From: Odontesthes bonariensis
Taxonomy: Eukaryota > Chordata > Actinopteri > Atheriniformes > Atherinopsidae
Length of the DNA stretch: 64,000 bases
NCBI RefSeq assembly: GCF_027942865.1
Contig: NC_134527.1
Coordinates: 1,686,748 to 1,750,747, forward strand
Direction of reading: 5' to 3'
The first letter of the stretch is position 1; every line of letters starts with the position of its first letter. This document shows, one piece after another, positions 50,915-61,635 of this stretch. Under the pieces are notes generated by a model, which did no database searches, had not been told where the DNA came from, and worked only from the letters and a program-made list of their open reading frames with translations. Made by a program: the position numbers and the translations under genes.

Positions 50915-51154
50915 CATTGATGTCTCAGCTCAGAAATATTTGGATTTTCAAAGAACTGTCGCATCCTTTTTGAGTCATTTAAGAGTGAATGGAATAAAAT
51001 GTTCTTTATACTGTGTAAGGTTGACTTTATGTTCTCTTTGTCTTTCTCCAGTGATGCTCATAAAAGTTGTAATCAGAACCAAAGTCTAATTACATTTCTG
51101 TTTTTCAGATCAGATCAGGTCCTAAAAACACCTGTTAAACCATCAATTAATTTC
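50446..51154. other. Unassigned sequence with an AATAAA
   Basis: Unique-looking sequence with (TA)n at 50885-50912 and AATAAA at 50993-50998. It could be the distal end of the receptor transcript or unrelated. Confidence 0.35.
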
Positions 51155-53438
51155 CTTTACTCATGAGAAAAAAGAAAATACACCCTGTTTCAGTTTGTGG
51201 GTTTAAAATATAAACACAAAGTTAAAAAAAAAAAAAAAGAAATCTTCTGGTTCTTACCAGATTGTGAGTTATATAAATAGAACCTTAGAAGAAAAGCATG
51301 TGACACATTACACTATGTTCTCATTTACTTACCAAAAACTAAAAGCAGTGTGGAAAATAAAGGCCTGTTAGCATGTTAAAGGTTAAAGGTCACCCCAAGG
51401 TCAGAAACCCAAGAGCTACATCTCAGACTCTGCAGGCCTCAGTTAGCATGTTAAAGGTTAAAGGTCACCCCAAGGGGTTCACTTAGTTTCTGACTCACTG
51501 CTGCTACCAGCTGCTGGATCAGGGGTTCACTTAGTTTCTGACTCACTGCTGCTACCAGCTGCTGGATCAGGGGTTCACTTAGTTTCTCACTCACTGCTGC
51601 TACCAGCTGCTGGATCAGGGGTTCACTTAGTTTCTCACTCACTGCTGCTACCAGCTGCTGGATCAGGGGTTCACTTAGTTTCTGACTCACTGCTGCTACC
51701 AGCTGCTGGATCAGGGGTTCACTTAGTTTCTCACTCACTGCTGCTACCAGATGCTGGATCAGGGGTTCACTTAGTTTCTGACTCACTGCTGCTACCGGCT
51801 GCTGGATCAGGGGTTCACTTAGTTTCTCACTCACTGCTGCTACCAGCAGCTGGATCAGGGGTTCACTTAGTTTCTCACACACTGCTGCTACCAGCTGCTG
51901 GATCAGGGGTTCACTTAGTTTCTCACACACTGCTGCTACCAGCTGCTGGATCAGGGGTTCACTTAGTTTCTCACACACTGCTGCTACCAGCAGCTGGATC
52001 AGGGGTTCACTTAGTTTCTCACACACTGCTGCTACTAGCTGCTGGATCAGGGGTTCACTTAGTTTCTCACTGCTGCTACCGGCTGCTGGATCAGGGGTTC
52101 ACTTAGTTTCTCACTGCTGCTACCAGCTGCTGGATCAGGGGTTCACTTAGTTTCTCACTCACTGCTGCTACCAGCTGCTGGATCAGGGGTTCACTTAGTT
52201 TCTCACTGCTGCTACTAGCTGCTGGATCAGGGGTTCACTTAGTTTCTCACACACTGCTGCTACTAGCTGCTGGATCAGGGGTTCACTTAGTTTCTCACTC
52301 ACTGCTGCTACCAGCTGCTGGATCAGGGGTTCACTTAGTTTCTCACTGCTGCTACCAGCTGCTGGATCAGGGGTTCACTTAGTTTCTCACTGCTGCTACC
52401 GGCTGCTGGATCAGGGGTTCACTTAGTTTCTCACTGCTGCTACCAGCTGCTGGATCAGGGGTTCACTTAGTTTCTCACTCACTGCTGCTACCAGCTGCTG
52501 GATCAGGGGTTCACTTAGTTTCTCACACACTGCTGCTACCAGCTGCTGGATCAGGGGTTCACTTAGTTTCTCACTCACTGCTGCTACCAGCAGCTGGATC
52601 AGGGGTTCACTTAGTTTCTCACACACTGCTGCTACCAGCTGCTGGATCAGGGGTTCACTTAGTTTCTCACACACTGCTGCTACCAGCTGCTGGATCAGGG
52701 GTTCACTTAGTTTCTCACACACTGCTGCTACCAGCAGCTGGATCAGGGGTTCACTTAGTTTCTCACACACTGCTGCTACTAGCTGCTGGATCAGGGGTTC
52801 ACTTAGTTTCTCACTGCTGCTACCGGCTGCTGGATCAGGGGTTCACTTAGTTTCTCACTGCTGCTACCAGCTGCTGGATCAGGGGTTCACTTAGTTTCTC
52901 ACTCACTGCTGCTACCAGCTGCTGGATCAGGGGTTCACTTAGTTTCTCACTGCTGCTACTAGCTGCTGGATCAGGGGTTCACTTAGTTTCTCACACACTA
53001 CTGCTACTAGCTGCTGGATCAGGGGTTCACTTAGTTTCTCACTCACTGCTGCTACCAGCTGCTGGATCAGGGGTTCACTTAGTTTCTCACTGCTGCTACC
53101 AGCTGCTGGATCAGGGGTTCACTTAGTTTCTCACTGCTGCTACCGGCTGCTGGATCAGGGGTTCACTTAGTTTCTCACTGCTGCTACCAGCTGCTGGATC
53201 AGGGGTTCACTTAGTTTCTCACTCACTGCTGCTACCAGCTGCTGGATCAGGGGTTCACTTAGTTTCTCACACACTGCTTCTGTGTTTTTGTTTAATTCTT
53301 TTAAAATAAATAAATAATGACACAGATTTATCTCATCTTTTGATCAATTTATCTCAATTTTCAAGACCTTTTTTTTTAATTTAATCGTAAAACCCTAAAG
53401 CTGAAACAGGGTGTACTTACTTTTTCACATGACTAAAG
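51155..53438. mobile_element. Inverted-repeat element carrying a 48-bp minisatellite
   Basis: About 45-bp imperfect terminal inverted repeats: CTTTACTCATGAGAAAAAAG at 51155, and ending at 53438 the complement of CTTTAGTCATGTGAAAAAGT; both continue through ACACCCTGTTTCAG. No clear target duplication, so the superfamily is undetermined. Confidence 0.7.
51474..53278 (-). repeat. 48/44-bp minisatellite with 744-bp higher-order repeat
   Basis: The unit runs GGGGTTCACTTAGTTTCTCA to GCTGCTGGATCA; the 48-bp form has CTCACTCACTG or CTCACACACTG, the 44-bp form only CTCACTG. On the minus strand the 48-bp form encodes CEKLSEPLIQQLVAAV. The block starting at 51841 recurs at 52585, an offset of 744 bp = ten 48-bp plus six 44-bp units. 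Confidence 0.93.
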
Positions 53439-55029
53439 CATGGAGGCAGTGACTTTGTGACTTTGTTTTGTTCTTTAATTGGAAACATGTGAGGATGAAA
53501 CTGACTTTGTCTTCACATTTGAAGCTATTTCAGGTCTGAAAAGTGTAACTCGGCCATCTGCAGTCGGCCTGTTTTCCCCTCTTTCTCTTTCTCCTGCACA
53601 GTATGATGTCATCGCGTCTGTTTGTTCAGATGATGTCATGTCGGCTGATAACTTTCAGATGTGAGAGACGGATTCTTTTCCATCACATTCCAGATGTCCC
53701 CGGAGGAAAACGAGTTCCTCTCTGGATGCAAACATGTGGGGAGTGTGACAGCTCAACTTCATGAACTCTCGGTCGCTTTAGGATCCGACACACAGACTCT
53801 CACCCTGGGACGGACACGTTTTACCCTGCCTGCACTGAAAAAAGTGACTTTTGGTGAAGTAAACTCTGTTAGAGTAACTGTCATAATCTCTACCTTTTTT
53901 AATTTTTAAGATTCAGTAAGAACTACAGCTTCTTACGTAAAATTAAAGATTTTATTAACGTAATACATGAATTATGGGGGAAGAGTAAGTTTTACTTAGG
54001 TTTCCTCATACAATTTAAATGTTTAATAGTTGTATGTACATAAACCTAGAAATACTACATAAACTTTACTCTGAAAGTAGGCTATCGTTAAAATCTGCTA
54101 AGTTACTTCATAACAGCAAATACTACAGATATATAAAATTTACTTCAAATTTTGAGTAAAATGATGTTCCTGCCTATGAAAAACAAGAAGACTTTACTTA
54201 ATTTGTTTAAATAAAAATAACTTAAAACTTAGATGTAATTAGGTAAATGTTGTTTTTTATGGTAAGTAAAATTTACTTGATATTGCAGCATTAAATATTA
54301 CTTAATGCAAATACTTACAAAGGGTTTTTTAAGTAAATCTTATGAGTTGTTTCTTTCAGTGGTTTTACACTGGTTGAGTTACCGGGGAAGTTACGGCACA
54401 TTATCCATGTGAAAAGCTTCTATATTTTTCTATTTGAACCATTTGAACTACTTTAAGTACTTTAACAATCTATTTATGAGACAGAAAACTCGTTTTAAAC
54501 GAGTTGTTAATGTTAAATTCGATCATTTCACTCTGATTTTCTTGTTTTTGACCCATCTTTACATCAATCTATTTGTCAAAATTCTTGCTTTCTTACTTCA
54601 GTTGTTGAATCTTTTGAGAGCAGCTTTGTCTAAAGTTGTGCTGGTACAATAAAAGAGAATAAATAATAAAACTCAGGAGCTGAAAGACAGAAACAGCACA
54701 TTGAATAAATCCCAGAACTATATTTTTCTCTTGCTAACCTAATGTATGGATCCCATGTTAGGCCTGCCAAAGCTTCCCCCCAAGCCTCCGTCATCCCCTC
54801 CACACCCTGCACCTTTCTTCACTTAAGTGACCTACATAACTGTTGGCGAGCGTCTGTTGTTAGCAGCAGAGCAGTAAGGTAATCTCTGAGGCTGCTCCGC
54901 CTTCAGCTTCGGACCCGTTGACGTCTGAAATGACGTGACATGGAGTTGCCTCGTCCTGCTTCCAACGTGCACTGATCACAGCATCAGGAACGCTCACAGC
55001 CACAGGTCTGCTGCTGGCTGCCAGTTGGT
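53439..55029. other. No gene seen
   Basis: AT-rich sequence with many TTTACTT motifs (53930-54350) that may be an old transposon. No exon is supported. Confidence 0.4.
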
Positions 55030-55162
55030 TAGGGCTGGGCAACGATTAACATGTTTAATCTAATTAATCACATGATTTCCCTGATTAATCACGATTAATC
55101 GCATTTGTACGCAGAATCCAAAAATGAATCCAAAAGTAGCGTATAGCTTTTAGCATTTAGCT

Positions 55163-55468
55163 TTATTTTAAATGTGCTGCCATATGAATGAAAGTGCCAT
55201 AACATTTGTTGTGCAAACACACTTTTAACATCAGCATCTTTCTGTAGTTTTTATGTAGAAGCCTCGCTCCACTGTCTGTTTCCTTGAATGACTTGCTGCT
55301 ATCAGTTGTGTGTTTTGCCTTTAAGTGATATTTTAGACTGGAACTACTACGCTGAGAAGACAATTCAACTTGGCAGTGTTTACAGATGACTTTGGTTCTG
55401 TCGACTCCGCCGTCTGGAAGAACTTTAACATGAAAATGGCCGAGTAAAAGTTCCGTACCCTTCTCCAT
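55163..55468 (-). CDS. BED zinc-finger ORF, 101 aa, hAT copy F
   Basis: Amino-acid identical to the ORF at 7795-8100 although the copies are 47 kb apart, in opposite orientation and with different arrays. Zinc ligands C29, C32, H48, H53 are intact. No transposase domain follows. Confidence 0.6.
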   Translation of the reverse strand: MEKGTELLLGHFHVKVLPDGGVDRTKVICKHCQVELSSQRSSSSLKYHLKAKHTTDSSKSFKETDSGARLLHKNYRKMLMLKVCLHNKCYGTFIHMAAHLK

Positions 55469-55519
55469 GTTTGGTGGATCCGCCGATTACTTTCTTTTCC
55501 TGTTCCACAGCAGACAGCA

Positions 55520-55925
55520 GCAGACTTTTACAAAATAAAAGCCTGTGAGAAACAGACTTTTACAAAATAAAAGCCTGTGAGCAACAGACTTTTACAAAAT
55601 AAAAGCCTGTGAGCAACAGACTTTTACAAAATAAAAGCCTGTGAGCAACAGACTTTTACAAAATAAAAGCCTGTCAGTGACAGACTTTTACAAAATAAAA
55701 GCCTGTGAGCAGCAGACTTTTACAAAATAAAAGCCTTTGAGCAACAGACTTTTACAAAATAAAAGCCTGTGAGCAGCAGACTTTTACAAAATAAAAGCCT
55801 GTGAGCAGCAGACTTTTACAAAATAAAAGCCTTTGAGCAACAGACTTTTACAGAATAAAAGCCTGTGAGCAACAGACTTTTACAAAATAAAAGCCTGTGA
55901 GCGACAGACTTTTACAAAATAAAAT
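55520..55925. repeat. 32-bp array inside hAT copy F, about 13 units
   Basis: Units of core ACTTTTACAAAATAAAAGCC plus TGTGAGCAACAG, with scattered substitutions (GAGAAACAG, GTCAGTGACAG, TTTGAGC). Confidence 0.95.
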
Positions 55926-55938
55926 AAATGATAAAACA

Positions 55939-56030
55939 GGGGTGGTCCGTGGCGTAGTGGGCTGAGCAGGCTCTGTCTCTCTGAACATTCCTATCCATTA
56001 AAGACACAAAAGCCCCCCCCCCAAAAAAAC
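55939..56030 (+). mobile_element. tRNA-derived SINE, internally deleted
   Basis: Starts with an A-box-like GTGGCGTAGTGGGCTGAGCA, skips the B-box and middle, and resumes at CTCTGAACATTCCTATCCAT, the same 3' body as the SINE at 7569-7676. Followed by a C/A-rich tail. Confidence 0.65.
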
Positions 56031-56118
56031 TTTTAATTAAAAAAATAAAAACTGCGTTAATACGTGATAAAATATTTATCGGCGTCAAATAATTAACGAG
56101 TTAACTCGCCCAGCCCTA

Positions 56119-57239
56119 CTAGAAACGGAAAGAGATTCAAATCAGAATCTGATCAGGTTGAATCATCCATCAGATAATTCTGTTCAAAATTTCCATCGTA
56201 GTATCAGTTTCCACTGAGGATTTTTGTCTTTTTGTCTTTAATCAAATTATTATTATTACAATTTTTTACATTTATGATGAACTGAGCTAAACTTAGTCAA
56301 GTCTGAAGCAGATTAATATTCAAAATGTCCTTCTCTGTGTTGCTCTTATATGAAACTCAGGTGTTCATTTTAATCTTAATCTAATATAAAATCCTGTCCT
56401 TCTGGTTCAAACTTTCTTTTGACAGGAAAAAAAAAAACTTCCGGCAGAACCAGACTTTCTGGATTCTGATTCAGCTTCATCATTTTTATTGTTAACTGCA
56501 GGAATGAAATGCAAACCCTGATGAGGAAGTCACCTGCAGAGACAGGCTGAGCATCGCTTTCCCATCTCATGTCGTCACAGTTCCTGAGTAAATATTAATA
56601 TTCACAGAAAATATCTCCAACTACAAACGTGTGAGTCACGGCCCTTACTTTGGAATATTTGTACAATAATATAATAATAGGTGAAAGGGATGCTCTAAAC
56701 TGTACAATTGTCAGATTATCAGAAGTGCACATGTATTACTCATCTACATGAAGAAATGAAAAAACAAACAACATTGTCAGCTCAATATTATCACTCTAAC
56801 TTTATTGGAAAATTTGAAAAATGTAGTAATCCACACCTGTTTACGGGCGCTCCTGTGAATGGGGATGCACTTTTCTGCACCAAACAACCAGCCGGCTCTG
56901 AGCTCTTTCTGCAGTCAGCAGAGAAATGCTTCAACAAAGGAAATCAACAACAAATCATTCAAATTGAAAGAATTCCATTTGATTTTTTCCTTAAAGTCAG
57001 ATAAAACAACTGAAATGGTTAGGAGACACCTTATTTTTTAACTTTGCATTCAACTCCCTCATGATGTCACAGCTGAGCTGTGTGATGGAAATGTGATGAA
57101 AATGTAAATTGTGCTGAACTTACTTTTTTTTTACAGTTCACTTACTTTCAGGACTTCTCAGAAAGTAAGTGAACACCTGAGCCGGATGACTTCATTAGAA
57201 ACGCGTTAATGAGAACCTTCAACAGAAAACAGAAAACAT
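56119..57239. other. No gene seen
   Basis: Mixed sequence; several frames under 100 codons with no family features. Confidence 0.4.
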
Positions 57240-57500
57240 CAGAGTGAGTCACATTGTGAAGGAGAGAGAGAGAGCGCGTGTCCGTGTGCGCGTGCGCGTG
57301 CTCAGCCCGCTCTGCGTGTGACTCACTGCTATCGGATCGCTGTGCAGCTCTCGGTGTCTCTGTGTGAGTATTAAGCTTTATTAAACATTATTTTGGGGCT
57401 GATATTTGCCGCTCTGGTGCCGGACTTCTGGTGGAAACTCTGCCGCGCTTCTGGTTCTGCTGCCCGGCCGGAGGAGGATGCTCTGACGGTAGGTCTGCTC
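57240..57500 (+). promoter_or_regulatory. Possible first exon / promoter of a downstream gene
   Basis: A locally CpG-rich island in AT-rich surroundings (GA repeat, then GCGCGTGTCCGTGTGCGCGT). It contains two donor-like sites, CTCTGTGTGAGTATT at 57358 and CTGACGGTAGGTCTG at 57483. No start codon with a convincing frame follows. Confidence 0.3.
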
Positions 57501-57979
57501 CGGGTCTGCTGGGAGGATGAGAGCAGCTGATGGGGGACCAGGGGCCACTTCATGCTGGGACTTACCTTTAAAACAATAACCATGCTGCCTATTTAACACC
57601 TGAAGGGAATAACTGATCATTTGACTTGATATCTAATGATATCTCATTTTTTTGTGCACAGTTGCGCTGTTGTGCACGTAAAAGCTTGATGCGCCACTGA
57701 GCTGTGAGGGTTTCAACTGTTCATCATGCAAAACTTTAGTTTTAAAGCAACGATAAAAAAAAACCAAAGAAGCAAATGAAGAAATGCGATGCAAGTTAAA
57801 CCCGAGCTGTACAACTATAACAAACTTAAGTCTTATTTTAGTGTTGGAGGCTGTCACATGTCGGCTGATCAGGATATAAAGATGTTGAGATGTTGAGATG
57901 GTGGAAGGCTTGTGGAAGTAGTGCTGCCCAATCTGTCCGTTAGAGGGCGCTCACATTAAATACTGGGTTACACTCTGAT

Positions 57980-58315
57980 TAATATCTTAGTTTCAACAAT
58001 TTTTATTGATTTTTCAACAATGAATTATCGAACAGACACACAGACAGCAATAACAATAATGAAATAAAATAAGTGATAGATAAGTACATTCAGATATCTT
58101 AAGAAATATACATATACAGTATATATTTAAAAAGGGTAAATAAAATAAATAAATGTGTAATAACAATAGTAGTAATAATAATAATGATAATAAGGGTAAA
58201 ATAGAATAAAGTAAGATTAATTAAAATATAAAATAAATAAATGAATAAGTAAATAAATAAAATAAAGTAAATAATAATAATAGTTTGAAGAAGGAAAGGG
58301 GGGGGGGGGGGATTC
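57980..58315 (-). mobile_element. L1-like 3' UTR and AT-rich tail
   Basis: TTTTTATTGATTTTTCAACA followed by A-rich sequence resembles the reverse of an L1-type 3' end, like 42775. It ends in a 13-nt G run near 58300. Confidence 0.45.
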
Positions 58316-58737
58316 CGTTCTCTCTTCTGTATTGGTGTCTTAACACTGATTAATATCCTGAAGTAAAACTATATTTTTACTACAAGGAAACAGCATGACA
58401 TATTGTGTAAAACACTGCTTTGGGTACACGTTGGTGTGTATATCCGAAACAGAGGAACTGGGGGCTTTGCTGTACATCAGCTTTTTAACATGTGACAAAT
58501 ATAAATATCCCATAATAAGCAAAGCTAAATATGTTTGTTGGAGCACCGTGAAAGAAAGTTGAATCATATTCAGGTTTCTGAGTTGCTGCTCACTAACAAA
58601 CAGCTGCACCAGTTCTCCACTTTAAGATTATTTAGGAGTTATTGACGGTGTGAAGTCATTATTTTACCAACAGTGACATCACTCACTGCCCAAAGGTCTG
58701 AGCAAGCTGCCCGCAGACTCAGCTCTATTGGTTTTAA

Positions 58738-59040
58738 AGGGACAGTTCGCCTCTTCTGACATGAAGCTGTATGACATCCCATATCAGCAACATCATTTCT
58801 GAACATCTTCTTACCCCCTGCTGCGTCCTGTGAGCAGAGTTCCAGCCTCGTTTTGGTGTTGATGAAGGTAGTCCGGCTAGTTGGCTGGGGTTTAAAAAAT
58901 AAAGCGTTTTGCTTCTCAAAACAATATGCGTTCAACAGAGTAATACATTTGCATCACAAAATGGTTCTCCAGGAAAAAGTCAGACCTCACAATCTCTTGG
59001 CCCTATTTTCTCTCCCTTCGTATCACTGCCTGCTGTCCCT
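58738..59040. mobile_element. TTAA-flanked MITE (AGGGACAG family), complete copy
   Basis: TTAA at 58734-58737 and 59041-59044; ends AGGGACAGTTCGCC and CTGCTGTCCCT. Other copies: 12640-12944 (right part) and 19950-20022 (left part). Confidence 0.85.
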
Positions 59041-59044
59041 TTAA

Positions 59045-60950
59045 ATGGATGTGCGCTGCTAACCTTCTCACAGGCGGATGGATTTGCAGATCCATGTGTG
59101 TTTTAAAGGGGTTAGTTTAAAATCAAAGCCATGTTATCGCTTCACAAACCAACACAATAACCCAACAATATTAGCAGTTTATAAAATGTTGAATCAGAAA
59201 CTAAAGCAAAGGCTTTGCTGTGAGGAGAATATTCATGAACTTCTGACAGCTTCAGCTGCTTTGTTCTGGCTTTTTGTTTCCCTGAGCTCAAAGAGACCCG
59301 ATCGCAATGTTTGCTTCATTCAAACCTGAAATAAGCTAAATTATTGGAAAGAAAAGCAACAACTTCACATTTTCAAAAAGGTGGAATTTTGCTTCTATCA
59401 CACCAAAAGTAACTTGAGCTTTTATCTAATAAATTACTTAGTTTAATTAAAACTGAGCAGGTTTAATGTTTTCAGTTCTCAGGTAAATGTTGTTCAGTAA
59501 AAAGGACCATATTTCCTTCTGAAATATAGTAGTGTTAAAGTATAGCAGGGCATCAGGACCCAGTCTAATAAAAGAGCGTGGTCCTTGAGTAAAATCAATT
59601 TGTTTTAATAATTTGTCAAATCTGAAAATCTCCCAAAAATCCTCAGAAGTCTCAGTTTTAGCATTTATTTTCTCACATTTTCTTGTTGCTTCTTTCTTTG
59701 CACTGGCTGCCGCTGCATTTAAAATGCACTGAAATATCACACGTCGTTGTAGAAGTCTTCTCAGTCTAACTCACAAACACACTCAGTGGGGTCACCTGGC
59801 ACTGAAAGGATCGGATTATTGGCTAAATCACAATCAGACTGAGTTATTAAGTGCATGTAGACACCTTAATCTGACTAAGAACTGGATCGGATGGGATTCA
59901 GACCCCGAGATAACTGGGTTGAAAGTCACTCTAAACCTGCTTGTAGACGCTGAAGCACGTGGTGAATCAGACTTTGCGTTCTGCGCATGCTCCAGATGTT
60001 TTCCCGGGGTCGTGACCCGGAAGTCAAAGGAGACGATATTCCTGTTGTTGTCGCCGTCAGAAAGAAACAAACAACGCGATGGAGAATGCTCCGTTGGGCA
60101 TCGAGTTTGTGCAACAAGCAGCTCATCACAGAGCAAATGTAGAGGGACGTAGCTTCATCTGGCTCTGCGTTCTCCATCTTTCTCCAACGCCTGAGTTTGT
60201 TGTTGTTGTTGGTGGTGCAGAGGTCAACAGGAAGTGGCTCTATTAGCAACAGCTGGAATGGGTACAGCGCCAGCTATCATATTGTTTGTATCGGGCTGCA
60301 TGTCTCATTCTATCCGAATGCGTGTCTCAGTGTATTTCTGGCTGCATGTCGCTGTCGAGTCTTTACTCTGAATCTCAAAAAACCTGATTAACGAAACCCA
60401 AATTTATGGGGAGACGATGAGAGCAGCAGTTATGACAAAAGACATCAGACTCCCAGCAAGCCTTCAGATCTTTTTTTAGCCAGAAAAATGTTTTCCAGCT
60501 TGATCGGTTGAGATAATTGAGGGTAAAGCTATGTTAACATGATTTAAGGTTTACAGTAAATAGGAGCTTTAACCACTTCAATGTGGCCCATTTGTTCTTT
60601 TATCCGAGTTTCTTGTGCAAACAGCAGTACGCAGCATTCAGGAATTAGGACGACAGTATTCATAAGGTATAAATATGTATGTGTGGATGTTTTTTGCTTC
60701 AGATACTTCAGATAATCTGAATCTTGTCGTGCTATAAAACCGGCTGTTTTGTGCTGAGTCGAGGCAGCTGCATAATTTGTGTTTAAAAAGGTGTCTTATG
60801 TTGCGTATCTGTTGTAAATTTCTCTAAAAAACGTCCATATAGAATAAAATAAAATAAAATAAAATAAAAATAGTGAATAAACATTAGGTATATACAATTA
60901 AACTTCTCAAAATCTCAAGCAATGTTTTTGTCAACAGTCTGATTTTATTC
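59045..60950. other. No gene seen; includes a dispersed repeat at 59787-59890
   Basis: Contains the inverted partner of the 35476 repeat. The region 59900-60240 has CpG-containing sequence and overlapping short frames on both strands, without family features. Confidence 0.4.
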
Positions 60951-61300
60951 AACTAAGTGAACCCCTGATCCAGCAGCTGGTAGCAGCAGTGTGTGAGAAA
61001 CTAAGTGAACCCCTGATCCAGCAGCTGGTAGCAGCAGTGTGTGAGAAACTAAGTGAACCCCTGATCCAGCAGCTGGCAGCAGCAGTGTGTGAGAAACTAA
61101 GTGAACCCCTGATCCAGCAGCTGGTAGCAGCAGTGAGTGAGAAACTAAGTGAACCCCTGATCCAGCAGCTGGTAGCAGCAGTGAGTGAGAAACTAAGTGA
61201 ACCCCTGATCCAGCAGCTGGCAGCAGCAGTGAGGAAGAAACTAAGTGAACCCCTGATCCAGCAGCTGGCAGCAGCAGTGTGTGAGAAACAAAGTGAATTT
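60951..61300 (+). repeat. Inverted outlying array of the 48-bp minisatellite, 7 units
   Basis: Seven units, all 48 bp (unit starts near 60961, then every 48 bp), complementary to the 51.5-kb array. The plus strand encodes CEKLSEPLIQQLVAAV repeats without a stop from 60989 to 61309. The flanks do not show the 51155 terminal repeats. Confidence 0.92.
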
Positions 61301-61635
61301 TTGTTCTAAATTTCTCTCACTTTTCTCGTACGAACACGCCACGTCAGATTCAACAAACGATCTTAACTTGGGAAAAAGTGTGTAACCGACCTGCGTAAAT
61401 GATGCACATGGATAGTAGATTTGCATACTCCACGCCCAAAATGATACCATGTAAGGCTGTGCTTCCTCTCTCCTGTGGCAAGAAGTGTTGAGTCATGAGA
61501 ATGGCATCAAGGTGCAAAAAGAACAACTTTAGGGGCTCTGAGACTGAAGTTCTGCTTTCAGAGATCCAGAAAGGAAAATCTGTCATTTTTAGCAGAGTCA
61601 GCAGTGGAATTACAGGACCTGCTAAAGCCAAGAAA

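Larger units (their letters stand above)
55030..56118 (-). mobile_element. hAT-type element copy F with intact ORF and long 32-bp array
   Basis: Ends TAGGGCTGGGCAACGATTAA and AACTCGCCCAGCCCTA. Contains the ORF at 55163-55468, about thirteen 32-bp units (55520-55925), and a SINE piece at 55939-56030. No matching target duplication was found. Confidence 0.9.

Noticed and set aside
51451..52026. 191-codon minus-strand frame of 16-aa repeats
   Set aside because: Tandem 48-bp units; frequent 44-bp units break the frame elsewhere in the same array. No splice context or family match.
53479..53909. Two adjacent plus-strand frames that might be exons
   Set aside because: No convincing splice borders, no family resemblance, and they follow directly on a transposon end.
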